From Hydrangea macrophylla (lineage: Eukaryota; Streptophyta; Magnoliopsida; Cornales; Hydrangeaceae): a DNA stretch of 64,000 nt. Both the position numbers and the translations under genes were made by a program. Location of the stretch: assembly GCA_033977485.1 (NCBI GenBank), contig CM066989.1, positions 98,537,887 through 98,601,886 of the forward strand, read 5' to 3'. The notes under the pieces were generated by a model. It had not been told where the DNA came from and made no database searches. It saw only the letters and a list, made by a program, of their open reading frames with translations. This document shows, in pieces, positions 54,422-64,000 of the stretch (position 1 is its first letter; the number at the start of each line of letters is the position of its first letter).

Positions 54422-57212
54422 AGATTTCTCCCTCCTTAAAAGGAAGTTTGGTCTTCAAACTTATTCTTACCTCAAGTATTGAATAAATGCGGGTACTTGG
54501 ATCAAATCTCATCCTCTCGTTCCCAAGTAGCTTCATCGACTGAATGATTATGCCATTGTACCATCACAAGAGGAATCACCTTGGTTCTCAATACCTGATC
54601 CTTTCTGTTAAGGATTTGTACTAGATGTTCCACATAAGTTATATTTGCTCGAAACTCTAATGGCTCTGGAATAATAACATGTCTCGAATCAGACACATAT
54701 TGTCGAAGCATGGACAAATGGAACACATTGTAAACATTCGCCAACTCTTATGGCAATTCCAAGCGATAGGTCCAACTCGATTTAGAATCAAATAAGGTCT
54801 AACGTACCTCAGAATGAGCTTACCTCGTTTACCAAAACGTGCTATACCTTTTAAAGGTGATACTTCAGAAAAACATACTCACCCACCTCTAATTCCAACG
54901 ATCTTCTACATGTATCTGCATAACTTTCATAATGGCTCTAAGCCGTTTGCAACCATTGTTTAATCAATCTAATCTTGTCGGTAGTGATTTGGACTATCTC
55001 CAGTCCCAAAAGCTATTTTTTACCAACTTCTGTCCAACAAACCAGCGATCTACACTTTCTTCCGTACAATGCCTCGTAAGGTGTCATCCCAATACTAGTT
55101 TAAAAGTTATTTTTGTAGGAAAACTCTATTAACGGTAAATGAGTCTCCCAATTAGCCTTGAAGTCGATAACACATACTCTCAACATATCCTCCAAAATTT
55201 GAATCACCCTCTTGGATTGACCATCGGTCTGGGGGTGAAAAGTAATGCTAAAATGTAGAGTTATCCCCACAGCCTTCTATAGGCTCTCCCAAAATCTAGA
55301 TATGAATCGGGTGTCACGATATGACATTATCGACACTGGTGCCCCGTGAAGTCTAACAACTTCTCTGAAATAAATCTCTACAAGCTTTGACGGATTCTTG
55401 GTCCTGATCGGTAAGAAATGGACTGACTTAGTCAACTGGTCAATAATAACCCAGATGCTATCATGCGACTTTAGAGACTTTGGAAATCCCGATACAAAAT
55501 CCATCGTAATATGCTCCCACTTCTACTCCGATATGTCCAGAGGTTATAGCTCCCCTCCTGGTCGTTGATGTTCTATTTTTACTTTCTGGCAAGTCATACA
55601 CTTAGCAACAAATTCTGTGACTTCTCGCTTCATACCACTCCACTAAAAACTCTTCATAAATCCCTATACATTTTGGTACTACCCAGATGCCCCGAGTATC
55701 TAGTGTTATGAGCTTCTTCCATAACTTTGTCTCTCAGATCTCCAACTTTAGGAATACATAATCGATTGATATACTTCAAGACACCGTCTTGGAAACTGAA
55801 CTCCGGCCGTCTACCCTCAGGTAACTCGTCTACTATCTTCTTGAAGTCTGAATTTAAAAGATGATTCGACTTGGTCTTACCAATCAAACTCGATTGTGCC
55901 ACAATTGCAGCCATCAACCCGCCTTCAATTCTAGAAATCACTTCAAGTTTTAGTTCTTAAAATACCCTTACCAACTTTTCTTGTCCCATCAAGGTATAAG
56001 CTAAATTTTCTGACGACTTTCGGCTCAAAGCATCAATAACTGCATTCACTTTCCCAGGGTGATACTGAATCTTCAAGTCATAATCTTTCATAAGTTCCAA
56101 CCATCTTCTCTGTCTCATATTAAGCTCCCTTTGGGTGAACAAGTACTCAAGCTTTTGTGGTCGGTAAAAATTTTACACGTCTCCCGGTATAAATAATGCC
56201 TCCAAATTTTCAAAGCGAAGATTATCGCCACTAACTCCAAGTCATGTGTCAAATGGTTCTTCTTGTGAGGTCTCAGCTGCCTCGAAGCATAAGCTATCAC
56301 CTTATCATCCTGTGTCAGAACACATCACAAGCCTTGATAAGAAGCATAATTCTGAAATTTCTAGTACATGATGGAATTGCAAGCATTGGTGCCATTGTCA
56401 ACTTTTCCTTCAATACTAGAAAACAATCTTCACATTCCTTGTTTCACTCAAACAGTGCATCTTTTATCATCAACTTTGTCATTGGAGTCGTAATTTTAGA
56501 AAAATTTTTGAAAAATCTTCTGTAATATCCAGCTAACCCCAAGAAACTTTGAATCTCTGTTACATTAGTCAATCTTGACCAATTCACAACTGCTTCTATC
56601 TTCTATGGGTCTAAAGAAAAACCCTCTTTGGAAATCACATGCCCTAAGAAAGTGACACATGTCAACCAAAACTCGCTTTTCTTCAGTTTTCCAATAATTG
56701 CTTATCTCAAAGTTGCTAGAAAACTAACCTCAGCTGTTGCTCGTGCTCCTCTGGACTCTTGGAATATATGAAAATATCATCAATAAATACAATCACAAAC
56801 TCATCTAAATAAGATTTAAATACACGATTCATCAAATCCATAAAGGCAGCAGGCACATTAGTAACCCCAAACGGCATCACTAGGAATTTATAGTGTCCGT
56901 ATTGGGTCCTAAAGGTTGTCTTCTCTACATCCCCATCTTTAACTTTCAATTAAAGATACCCAGACCTCAAGTCAATCTTTGAAAATACCTGAGCCCCTTG
57001 AAGCTGATCAAATAAATCGTCAAAACGTGGCGACGGATATTTGTTCTTGATTGTAACCTGTTGATTTCCTGATAATCGATGCACATCCGCATTGTCCCAA
57101 CCTTTTTCTTCACAAATAACACTGGTGCACCCCACGATGACACACTAGGTGGAATAAAACCCTTATCCAACAACTCTTTCAACTCGACTGGTGCCATTTG
57201 ATATGGTGCTCA
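54422..57212 (-). pseudogene. Element C: Tekay-like gypsy pol remnant (RT, RNase H, integrase, chromodomain end)
   Basis: Minus strand. It begins within the RT entry region [20 protein letters not shown] at 57197, then [24 protein letters not shown] (active site IDD, about 56790), RNase H with TDHKSL and [34 protein letters not shown], integrase zinc region (YSGHLGSTKMYRDL, about 55660), the DDE core (SIWVIIDQLTKSVHFLPIRT; RDTRFISRFW), and a chromodomain-like C-terminus (VQWHNHSVDEATWERE, about 54520). Gag, protease and the 5' LTR are missing: homology stops at 57212 where copia sequence begins. Many stops and frameshifts; dead. Confidence 0.85.
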
Positions 57213-57279
57213 TAAAATAGGTTCAGTTCATTTTAATAAAATAGTAATTATTAAAGAAAATAAACAATTTATTTGTTTT

Positions 57280-60200
57280 GGTCAATTGGTGGATGATCTT
57301 TATATTATAAATTCTGTCTCTCCTATACTGCAACTTAATGAATTGAATAACACAAATAGTTTGCCATTTAAGAGAAAAGAACCTTTGAGGATGAACCAAA
57401 CGCATCTTTGGCACTTATGCCTTGGTCATATTAATTTGAAAAGGATTCAAAGACTAAAATGAGTCATTAGGCTCATTGGAAGTTGAGGTGCTTCTAGTCT
57501 GTGAATCCTGCTTGGAAGGTAAAATGACCAAGAGGCCATTCTCGGTCAAGGGCTATAGAGCAAAAGAATCATTGGAACTGGTTCACTCTGATTTGTGTGG
57601 TCCTATGACTGTCCAAGCAAGAGGGGGCTTTGATTACTTTGTCACTTTCATCAATGACTACTCAAGGTATGGGTACATTTATTTGATGTGGCATAAGTCT
57701 GAATGCTTTGAGAAATTCAAAGACTTCAAGGCTGAAATGGAGAAGCGTCTAGGTAAATGTATCAAGATACTATGATTTGATCGTGGTGGAGAGTACCTCT
57801 TGGGAGAGTTTAGGGAATACTTATTGGAGCAAGGGATTATATCCCAATTGTCTGCACCCTGCATGCCTCAGCAGAACAGTGTAGCAGAAAGTATGAACAG
57901 GACTCTCATGGACATGGTAAGATCTATGATGAGTTATTTAGAATTACTAGTTTACTTTTGGGGACACGCATTAGAGATAGATGCATATATTCTAAACTTG
58001 GTACCATCTAAGTCAGTACCTACTACTCCCACAGAATTGTGGACTGGGCGAAAGCCTAGTCTACGACATATTCAGATCTAGGGTATTCCAGAACACATGC
58101 TGAAAGGGAAAGCAAAAAAGTTGGAATCGAGAACGGAAGTATGTTTCTTTGTTGGGTATCCAAGGGTAACTAAAGGTGGTCTATGTTATAGTCCTAAGAC
58201 TAGAAGGTTATTGTTAGCATCAATGCCACATTCTTCGAAGAGGACTATGTTATGGACCACAAGCCCAGAAGCCGTATTGTTCTAGAGGAAATGAGAGATG
58301 AGACACTGACACATACTTCTTCGATACCATCGGTACGAGTAGAAACATCACAAGAAAGAGTTATCGATATTCCATTACCACATCGTACTAAGAGGATTAC
58401 CAAAACTCATGTAGATCCCAAATCAACCATTAACACACAGGTTCCTAAACCAGTACATTGTACATATAATGGTGTATCAGGTTCAGAATCTTCACAATGT
58501 AATACCAGCGATACACAGACACAGGTTGTGCCTCATTATAGTGGGAGGGTTATTATTCAACCTGACTGGTAAATGTTCTTGGGAGAGTCTTATGACCAGG
58601 TCCCTGATGAACAAGGTACTGGCCGATCCCTGTAACTATAATGAAGCACTCTAAGATAAAGATGCAGATCTTTGGTCAAAGGCTATAAAGTTTGAAATAG
58701 AGTCCATGTACTGCAATTTAGTCTAGGATCTTGTAGAACCACCCAATGAAATAAAACCCATTGGATGTAAGTGGATCTATAACAAAAAGAGAGGAGCAGA
58801 TGGTAAGGTGGAAACCTTTAAAGTAAGGCTTGTTGTGAAAGGATTCACTCAAAAAGGAGGAATTAATTATGAGGAAACCTTTTTCGCCGGTGGCCACGCT
58901 AAAGTCTATCCGAATTCTCTTATCCATTGCTGCACATTTTGATTATGAAATTTGGCAAATGGATGTCAAGATAATATTTCTTAATGGATATCTTGACGAG
59001 TGCATCTCTATGGTGCAACCAGATGGATTCATTACGAAGGGCCAAGAACACATGTTGTGCAAGCTTAAGAAGTTAATTTATGGACTTAAGCAGGCATCTA
59101 GGTCTTGGAATATCCGCTTTGATCAAGCAATCAAGTCTTTTGGTTTTAATCAATGTGCAGATGAATCCTGTGTGTACAAGAAACATGATGGAAGCATGGT
59201 GGTGTTCTTAGTACTATATATGGATGATATCTTTCTAATCGGAAATGATGTAGGCGTACTATCTTCTGTAAGGGTATGGTTGTCCAGTCAATTTGATATG
59301 AAGGACTTGGGAGAAGCTGGTCACATCCAAGGGATCAAGCTTATGCGAGAACACAAGAATAGGATGTTGGGCTTGTCACAAGGCACTTACATCGACAATA
59401 TTCTTGCAAGGTTTAGCATGCAAGATTCTAAGAAGGGATTCCTTCCCTTCAGACATCGAATTACTCTATCTAAGGATCAATGTCCTAAGACACCTGCTTA
59501 GATAGAGAAGATGAAAGCAGTTCCTTATGCCTTGGTAGTAGGAAGCCTAATGTATGCTATACTATGTACTAGACCTGACATCTGCTTTGCTGTTGGCATG
59601 GTTAGTAGATATTAGTCTAATCCAAGGCAAGAAAATTGGATTGTAGTGAAAAATATTCTCAAGTACCTGCAAAGGACTCGAGACCATATGTTAGTTTACC
59701 AAGTAGACAATCTTGTACCCATTGGGTACATAGATTCTGATTTTATGTCAAATAAGGATTCCAGAAAGTCTATCACAGGATATGTGTTTACCCCAGGAGG
59801 TTGAGCCATTAGTTGGAGGAGTATCAAACAGTCATGTATTGCTGATTCCACCATGGAGGCTGAGTATGTGGCTGCTTTGGAAGCCGGTAAGGAGGCCGTT
59901 TGGCACAGAAACTTTATGGATCTAAGAGTAGTACCTGCGGTACAACCAACTATTACCCTTTATTACGATAATAGCAGAGCGATTGCTAACTCAAAGGAAC
60001 CTAGGGCCCATAAGAAGTGAAAACACATTTAGCATAAGTATTACCTGATATGAGAGATCGTGCAAAGAGGTGATGTTGAAGTGACCAAGATAACATCAAC
60101 AAATAACCTGGCAGATCCTTTCACCAAGAGCTTACCGGCCAAGACTTTTGATAGTCACGTAAAAGGGATAGGAGTGAGGTGTGTTGCATCACGGCTTTGA
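57280..60200 (+). pseudogene. Copia pol of element D (integrase, RT, RNase H)
   Basis: Plus strand pieces: MNQTHLWHLCLGHINLKRIQ (pre-integrase), CESCLEGKMTKRPFSVKGYR, LELVHSDLCGPMTVQARGG and FVTFINDYSRYGYIYLM (integrase core), QNSVAESMNRTLMDMVRSMM, then RT with IWQMDVKIIFLNGYLDECIS, KLIYGLKQASRSWN and LYMDDIFLIGND (YMDD active site, about 59215). RNase H follows: VPYALVVGSLMYAILCTRPD, EAEYVAALEAGKEAVW and NLADPFTKSLPAKTF, ending near 60198. Order INT-RT-RH marks it as copia. Stops occur at about 57773, 58079, 59500, 59612, 59802 and 60018; several fit C-to-T changes in CGA or CAG codons. Confidence 0.87.
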
Positions 60201-60215
60201 GTCTAAGTGGGAGAT

Positions 60216-61510
60216 TGTTAGGGATATATACTAAAAGCCATGCTTTATGTGGTTGATTTATTATTTTAACAATACTAGTTATTCCATTTTATGAGAATCT
60301 GTGTGGGCAATGTATTGTGCATGTGTATCTCTTATTCTACATAGTAGGTGGTTTGGTGTGTAGAGTTTGGCTTACACACAGAAGATCAGACCATCGGATC
60401 TTGTAGAATGTAAGATTTTGGTTTACAGTCTTAGATGGGATTGGACACACCATTGGTAGGACTGCAGTATGGTGATGTAGTAGGTTTATCTTGACTACGG
60501 GAAACGGTATAGTTTCATCTCACTATGCCGGTACACTTCTTGTATTAAATAGGATCGACTTGGGGTAATTATCTTTGTACGGACTTATAAGATAATTAAT
60601 AACTCATGGCTATTATGAGTGCTTATGCTCTAAATCCTAAGTTAATTAATAAACACATACATTTGATATTTATGCTTTGATCCCTAAAAGGGTGAGATCC
60701 TTAAATGGGTCAATATCTCATTAGATTGGATGACAGTATTAATTGTGTGGTGGATATTAATTAATGATGGAATCCATGTCTCAATTTTGGAATTGATGAT
60801 ATCCCCTTGAAAAAGTTTATAAGTTTTGATTATGTCAAACCCTGCAGGTGGATTTTGTATTTGACATATCAGATAAGTTAAGCAAAGGATCTCAATGAAT
60901 TTTAAGAGATTAATTGAATATGATTGTCAGTAATTATATTTAATTAATGGATATCTCTAATCTTAACATGGAGAGATAATAAGCATTTAATAATATGGAG
61001 CTCGAAATATATTTCTGAGATAAGGGTAAGAGTGCAATTATAATTCTTTAGTGGTATGAATTATAGTTTATGGAAATAGGAATCTGATTCAATTCGAATT
61101 AGGGTTTCCTAATTCTATAAGGAAGCCTATTCCTTATTGACTTCTTATGGTCCCTATCGTAGCCTATATATATATATATATGTTGCATTGCCTCTCTTCT
61201 CAGTTTGCGTTTTTCCATCAAGAGTATTATAACTAAGAATTAAAAGGAGAGCATAAAAAGGGAGAGTAGAAAATAGAAAGGATTTTGAATGAGCCCACAC
61301 TTAGTTCGAGATTCTAGCAGTAGAGGAATACGGTAGAAGATCTTAAGCTGTTATCAAGCCCATGTTCTCGATTCATCTACTACAACAATTCGTGTTGTAG
61401 TTTAAGATAACCCTAGTTCCGCCCTTGTAGGGTTATTGTAGCTTTCACGTAATTTTTGCAGTACCAACTTATACGCTATCAACAAATTTTGAGAACGTAA
61501 TTCCCTAATA
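60216..61510 (+). repeat. 3' LTR of element D (1295 bp)
   Basis: It starts TGTTAGGGATAT right after the purine tract and ends ATTCCCTAATA, the inverted terminus with one change (CA to TA). TATATATATATATGTTGC near 61165 is a TATA candidate. There is no second copy in the window. Confidence 0.72.
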
Positions 61511-63235
61511 GCTATCTCTATGGAGAGAAGTTTGATCTATTTTTCGATCATAAGAGCTTGAGGTATTTGTTCTCTCTGAAGGAGTTGAATATGCGACAAC
61601 GAAGATGGATGGAGTAACTTAAGGATTACGACTTTTCATTGCATTACCATTCGGGTAAAGCAAATGTCATGGCCGACACTTTGAGTCGTCGACCTCGATT
61701 AGTGATCGCTAGATTACTAATTCAAGAATGGAAAGCATTCGAAGTTTTAGCTGAACTTGATTTTCAGCCAGTGGAACCAATGGAAGGACAACATCTTGGA
61801 TGTCTTATGGTACAACCAACTCTAATCAGCCGTATCATAGAGGTTCAACAGACAACAGAAGATTTCAAATTATGGTTCACAAAGATGTCAGTGAAAGAAC
61901 TAGAGGTCTGGAGTATTGGTTCAGACGATTCCTTACGATGTAAGTGCAGACTCTGTACACCTGACGAAGAAATTCTCCAAAAAGAAATATTAGATGAAGC
62001 ACATAAGTCATAGATGACTATTCATCCGGGAGGTAAGAAGATGGACATAGTTTGAAGAAGAATTTCTGGTTATAAGGGATGAAGAGAGTGCTGAGTATGT
62101 AGCTCAATGTCTTACTTGTAAACAAGTAAAGACAGAACATCAGAAACCACTTGGATTACTACAACTATTACCGATTCCCCAATGGAAATGGGAACACATC
62201 ACCATGGATTTTGTAGTAGGTTTGCTGAAGTCACAGCAGAACCACGATGCTATTTGGGTAATCATGGATCGACTTACGAAGATGGCACATTTTATTGCCT
62301 ACAGCATGACATTTGAGTCAGATGTATCTAACGCACATTGTACGGTTATACGGTGTACCTATTTCTATCGCGTTAGATAGGGATTCAGGCTTTATTGCAG
62401 AATTCTGGAAGAGTCTCCAAATAGCGATGGGAACAACACTGAACTTGAGTTCAGCTTTTCATCCGCAGACCGACGATCAGACAGAATGAGTCAATAAAGT
62501 GATGGAGGACATGCTACATGCTCGTGTTATTGATTTTGAGAGTTCTTAGGAGATGCACCTGCCATTGATCGAGTTCGCCTTCAACAATAGTTACCATACG
62601 AGCATAGGGATGATGCCATTTGAAGCTTTATACGGAAGACCTTGCCGATTGCCACTATGTTGGGCAGAAGTTAGAGATACTCAACTTCTTGGACCAAAAA
62701 TGGTACAAGAAACTTGCAAGAAGATCCAGATTGTATGTAAGAAGATGAAGAAAGCTCAGACCCAACACAAGAGTTATGCTGACCAGCGATGCAAAGACTT
62801 GGAGTTTGCAGTTGGAGACCACGTGCTACTCAAGGTTTCACCTATTCGAGGGATTGTCAGATTTGGGCAGAAGATAGGCAAGCAATCGCCGTAATTTGTC
62901 GGACCTTTCAAGATCCTAGAGCATATTGGAAAAGTTGCATATCGACTCGCATTGCCGCCAAAGGTGTTAGGAGTGCACAACGTGTTCCACATCAATATGC
63001 TACAGAAATGTGCTTATAACCCAGCGCATGAGATTAACTTCGAGGATATTGAAATCAATGATAATGTGACATTCAATGAAGGACCAGTGCGGATTCTAGA
63101 TTGAGGGATCAAGAAGCTCAGAAACAAGGAGATTCTGTTGGTGAAGATTCAGTGGAAGCATCATAACAAAAGAGAAGCTTTGTGGGAGCTAAAGTCAGAG
63201 ATGCGAGAGAAGTTTTCATTTTTGTTTTAGACCTC
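61511..63235 (+). pseudogene. Element E: Tekay-like gypsy RNase H, integrase and chromodomain remnant
   Basis: Plus strand. It enters mid RNase H ([20 protein letters not shown]), then FSLHYHSGKANVMADTLSRR, a linker, CTPDEEILQKEILDEAHKS (integrase zinc region), WEHITMDFVVGLLKSQQNHD, IWVIMDRLTKMAHFIAYSMT (core), then after frame changes LPLIEFAFNNSYHTSIGMMP, FEALYGRPCRLPLCW and GPFKILEHIGKVAYRLALPP. The end IQWKHHNKREALWELKSEMR is the chromodomain-like tail. It lies opposite to element C and is a separate copy. Stops and frameshifts throughout; the 5' part is missing where element D abuts. Confidence 0.85.
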
Positions 63236-63282
63236 AATTTGTTTTCAATTTTGAGAATGAAATCCTTAATGAGTGTGGATGA

Positions 63283-64000
63283 TGTAATAGCTAGTATTTT
63301 TAGTATTTTTATTTATACAAAGAGACTCTAGATACTTCCCTTCACCATACTTGAAGTTTTACTTTCACTTAATCGAAGTCCTTTCAAGCGATTGAGAAAT
63401 TTTGAGTTCAAGCGATCGAACCCTGTTTAATCGATAAAAAACCTATCGACATGTATTTATGACATTGTCCCCACTTCAATCGATCAAATTGGTCTCAATC
63501 GATTAAACCTGGCTGATCTATTTTCAAGCGATCGAAGTAGCTTCGATCGATCGAATGCGCCTGGATATTTTATCTCAGTTCACACAAACATTACCACCTA
63601 CCCACCCCATTCTTTATATATATATGTGATATAGTTGTATGTGTTTGGGTTGTTAAACCCACAGAGAGAGTTAGAGAGGGAGTGTGTGCCTGTGTTCATA
63701 TATATACACACATCCATATATTTATATGACACATATATATAGTCAGAGAGAGAGACAGACAGACAGACGAGAAGAAGAAGAGAAAGAGAAGGAGACAGAG
63801 GCAGAAAGAGAAGGGGCAAAAACAGAGGAGAGAGATAGAGGAGCTCTATTGGAGGCCACCAAGCTTTGGAAGTTTCCAAACACACCCTTACAACATTCGG
63901 TGAGTTCCAAACTCACTTGGTAGTATTAGTGTATGTTTTACAAGTTTTTAGATGTTTAATATTGACCCCAAACACCCTCTAGTACTTCTGGACGTTCACT
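63283..64000 (+). repeat. 3' LTR of element E (partial, runs off the window)
   Basis: TGTAATAGCTAGTATTTTTA starts 48 bases after the pol end and a degenerate purine tract, resembling the TGTAATACCCC start of the Tekay-like solo LTR. It carries an ATCGAT motif cluster (63363-63565), a TATA region (about 63611) and a GA-rich tract (63740-63845), like the (GA)n tract of the solo LTR at 25960. Confidence 0.65.
63363..63565. repeat. ATCGAT / GCGATCGA motif cluster in element E LTR
   Basis: AATCGAAG, AGCGATTG, AGCGATCGAA, AATCGATAAA, CTATCGAC, AATCGATCAAA, AATCGATTAAA, AGCGATCGAAG and CGATCGATCGAAT lie within 200 bp, just upstream of the TATA region. Confidence 0.8.

Larger units (their letters stand above)
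57213..61510 (+). mobile_element. Element D: 5'-truncated Ty1/copia with 3' LTR
   Basis: Plus strand. It starts abruptly in the region before GAG-pre-integrase, runs through integrase, RT and RNase H, then a purine tract (AAGTGGGAGAT, 60205-60215) and a 3' LTR. The 5' LTR, gag and protease are absent. The right edge (61510) lies inside the RNase H region of element E, so D probably inserted into E and then lost its left half together with part of C. Confidence 0.82.

Noticed and set aside
63598..63923. Overlapping low-complexity ORFs near the right end
   Set aside because: They arise from the GA-rich and AT-rich simple repeats of the element E LTR.

Overview
This window is nuclear DNA from a flowering plant, probably a eudicot, although no species can be named from it. 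Almost all of it is transposable elements stacked inside one another. The evidence is plant-type Ty3/gypsy elements (Tat/Ogre/Retand, Athila and Tekay-like chromoviruses), Ty1/copia remnants, a LINE tail, a Mutator-like element (MULE), MITE-like foldbacks, GT-AG introns, and one plant LRR receptor kinase of the subfamily XII type. I saw no prokaryotic features, CRISPR arrays, rRNA genes or complete tRNA genes.

Left third (1-24036). Element A (1-12787, minus strand) is a non-autonomous Ogre/Tat element. It has 2970-bp LTRs (the left one is cut by the window edge), a partial gag, a satellite-like 3' region, and a primer site that carries a 50-nt copy of the 3' half of a tRNA-Arg. A sits inside the antisense ORF of element B (12788-24036, minus strand), a decayed Retand-type Tat element with gag, protease, RT, RNase H, a second archaeal-type RNase H and integrase. 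B's gag is split by a 3298-bp solo LTR (18479-21776) with a perfect CCCTG target duplication. This solo LTR belongs to a relative of A.

Middle (24037-37894). A second antisense-ORF remnant (minus strand, 36980 to 24563) is split by a Tekay-like solo LTR (25677-36407, target duplication CCGAG). That solo LTR is itself split by a complete but gag-protease-only Athila element (27198-35643, target duplication ATAAT). The outer remnant abuts the LTR-PBS-gag start of a copia element.

Right part (37895-64000). There is a 5'-truncated LINE with a 13-bp target duplication, then a 3.56-kb MULE (9-bp target duplication, about 220-bp terminal inverted repeats) whose interior is two direct copies of a 1.5-1.6 kb unit. 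A MITE-containing intergenic stretch follows. The only host gene is the LRR receptor kinase (47633-51092), broken by one frameshift. The last 12 kb holds truncated pol regions of two gypsy elements and one copia element in mixed orientation, with their LTRs.

Points worth following up are the tRNA-Arg relations of the Tat elements (the extended PBS and a second PBS-like site in U5), the clusters of short self-complementary GC or ATCGAT motifs in the LTRs of otherwise unrelated families, and the repeated arrangement of antisense ORF plus tandem repeats.
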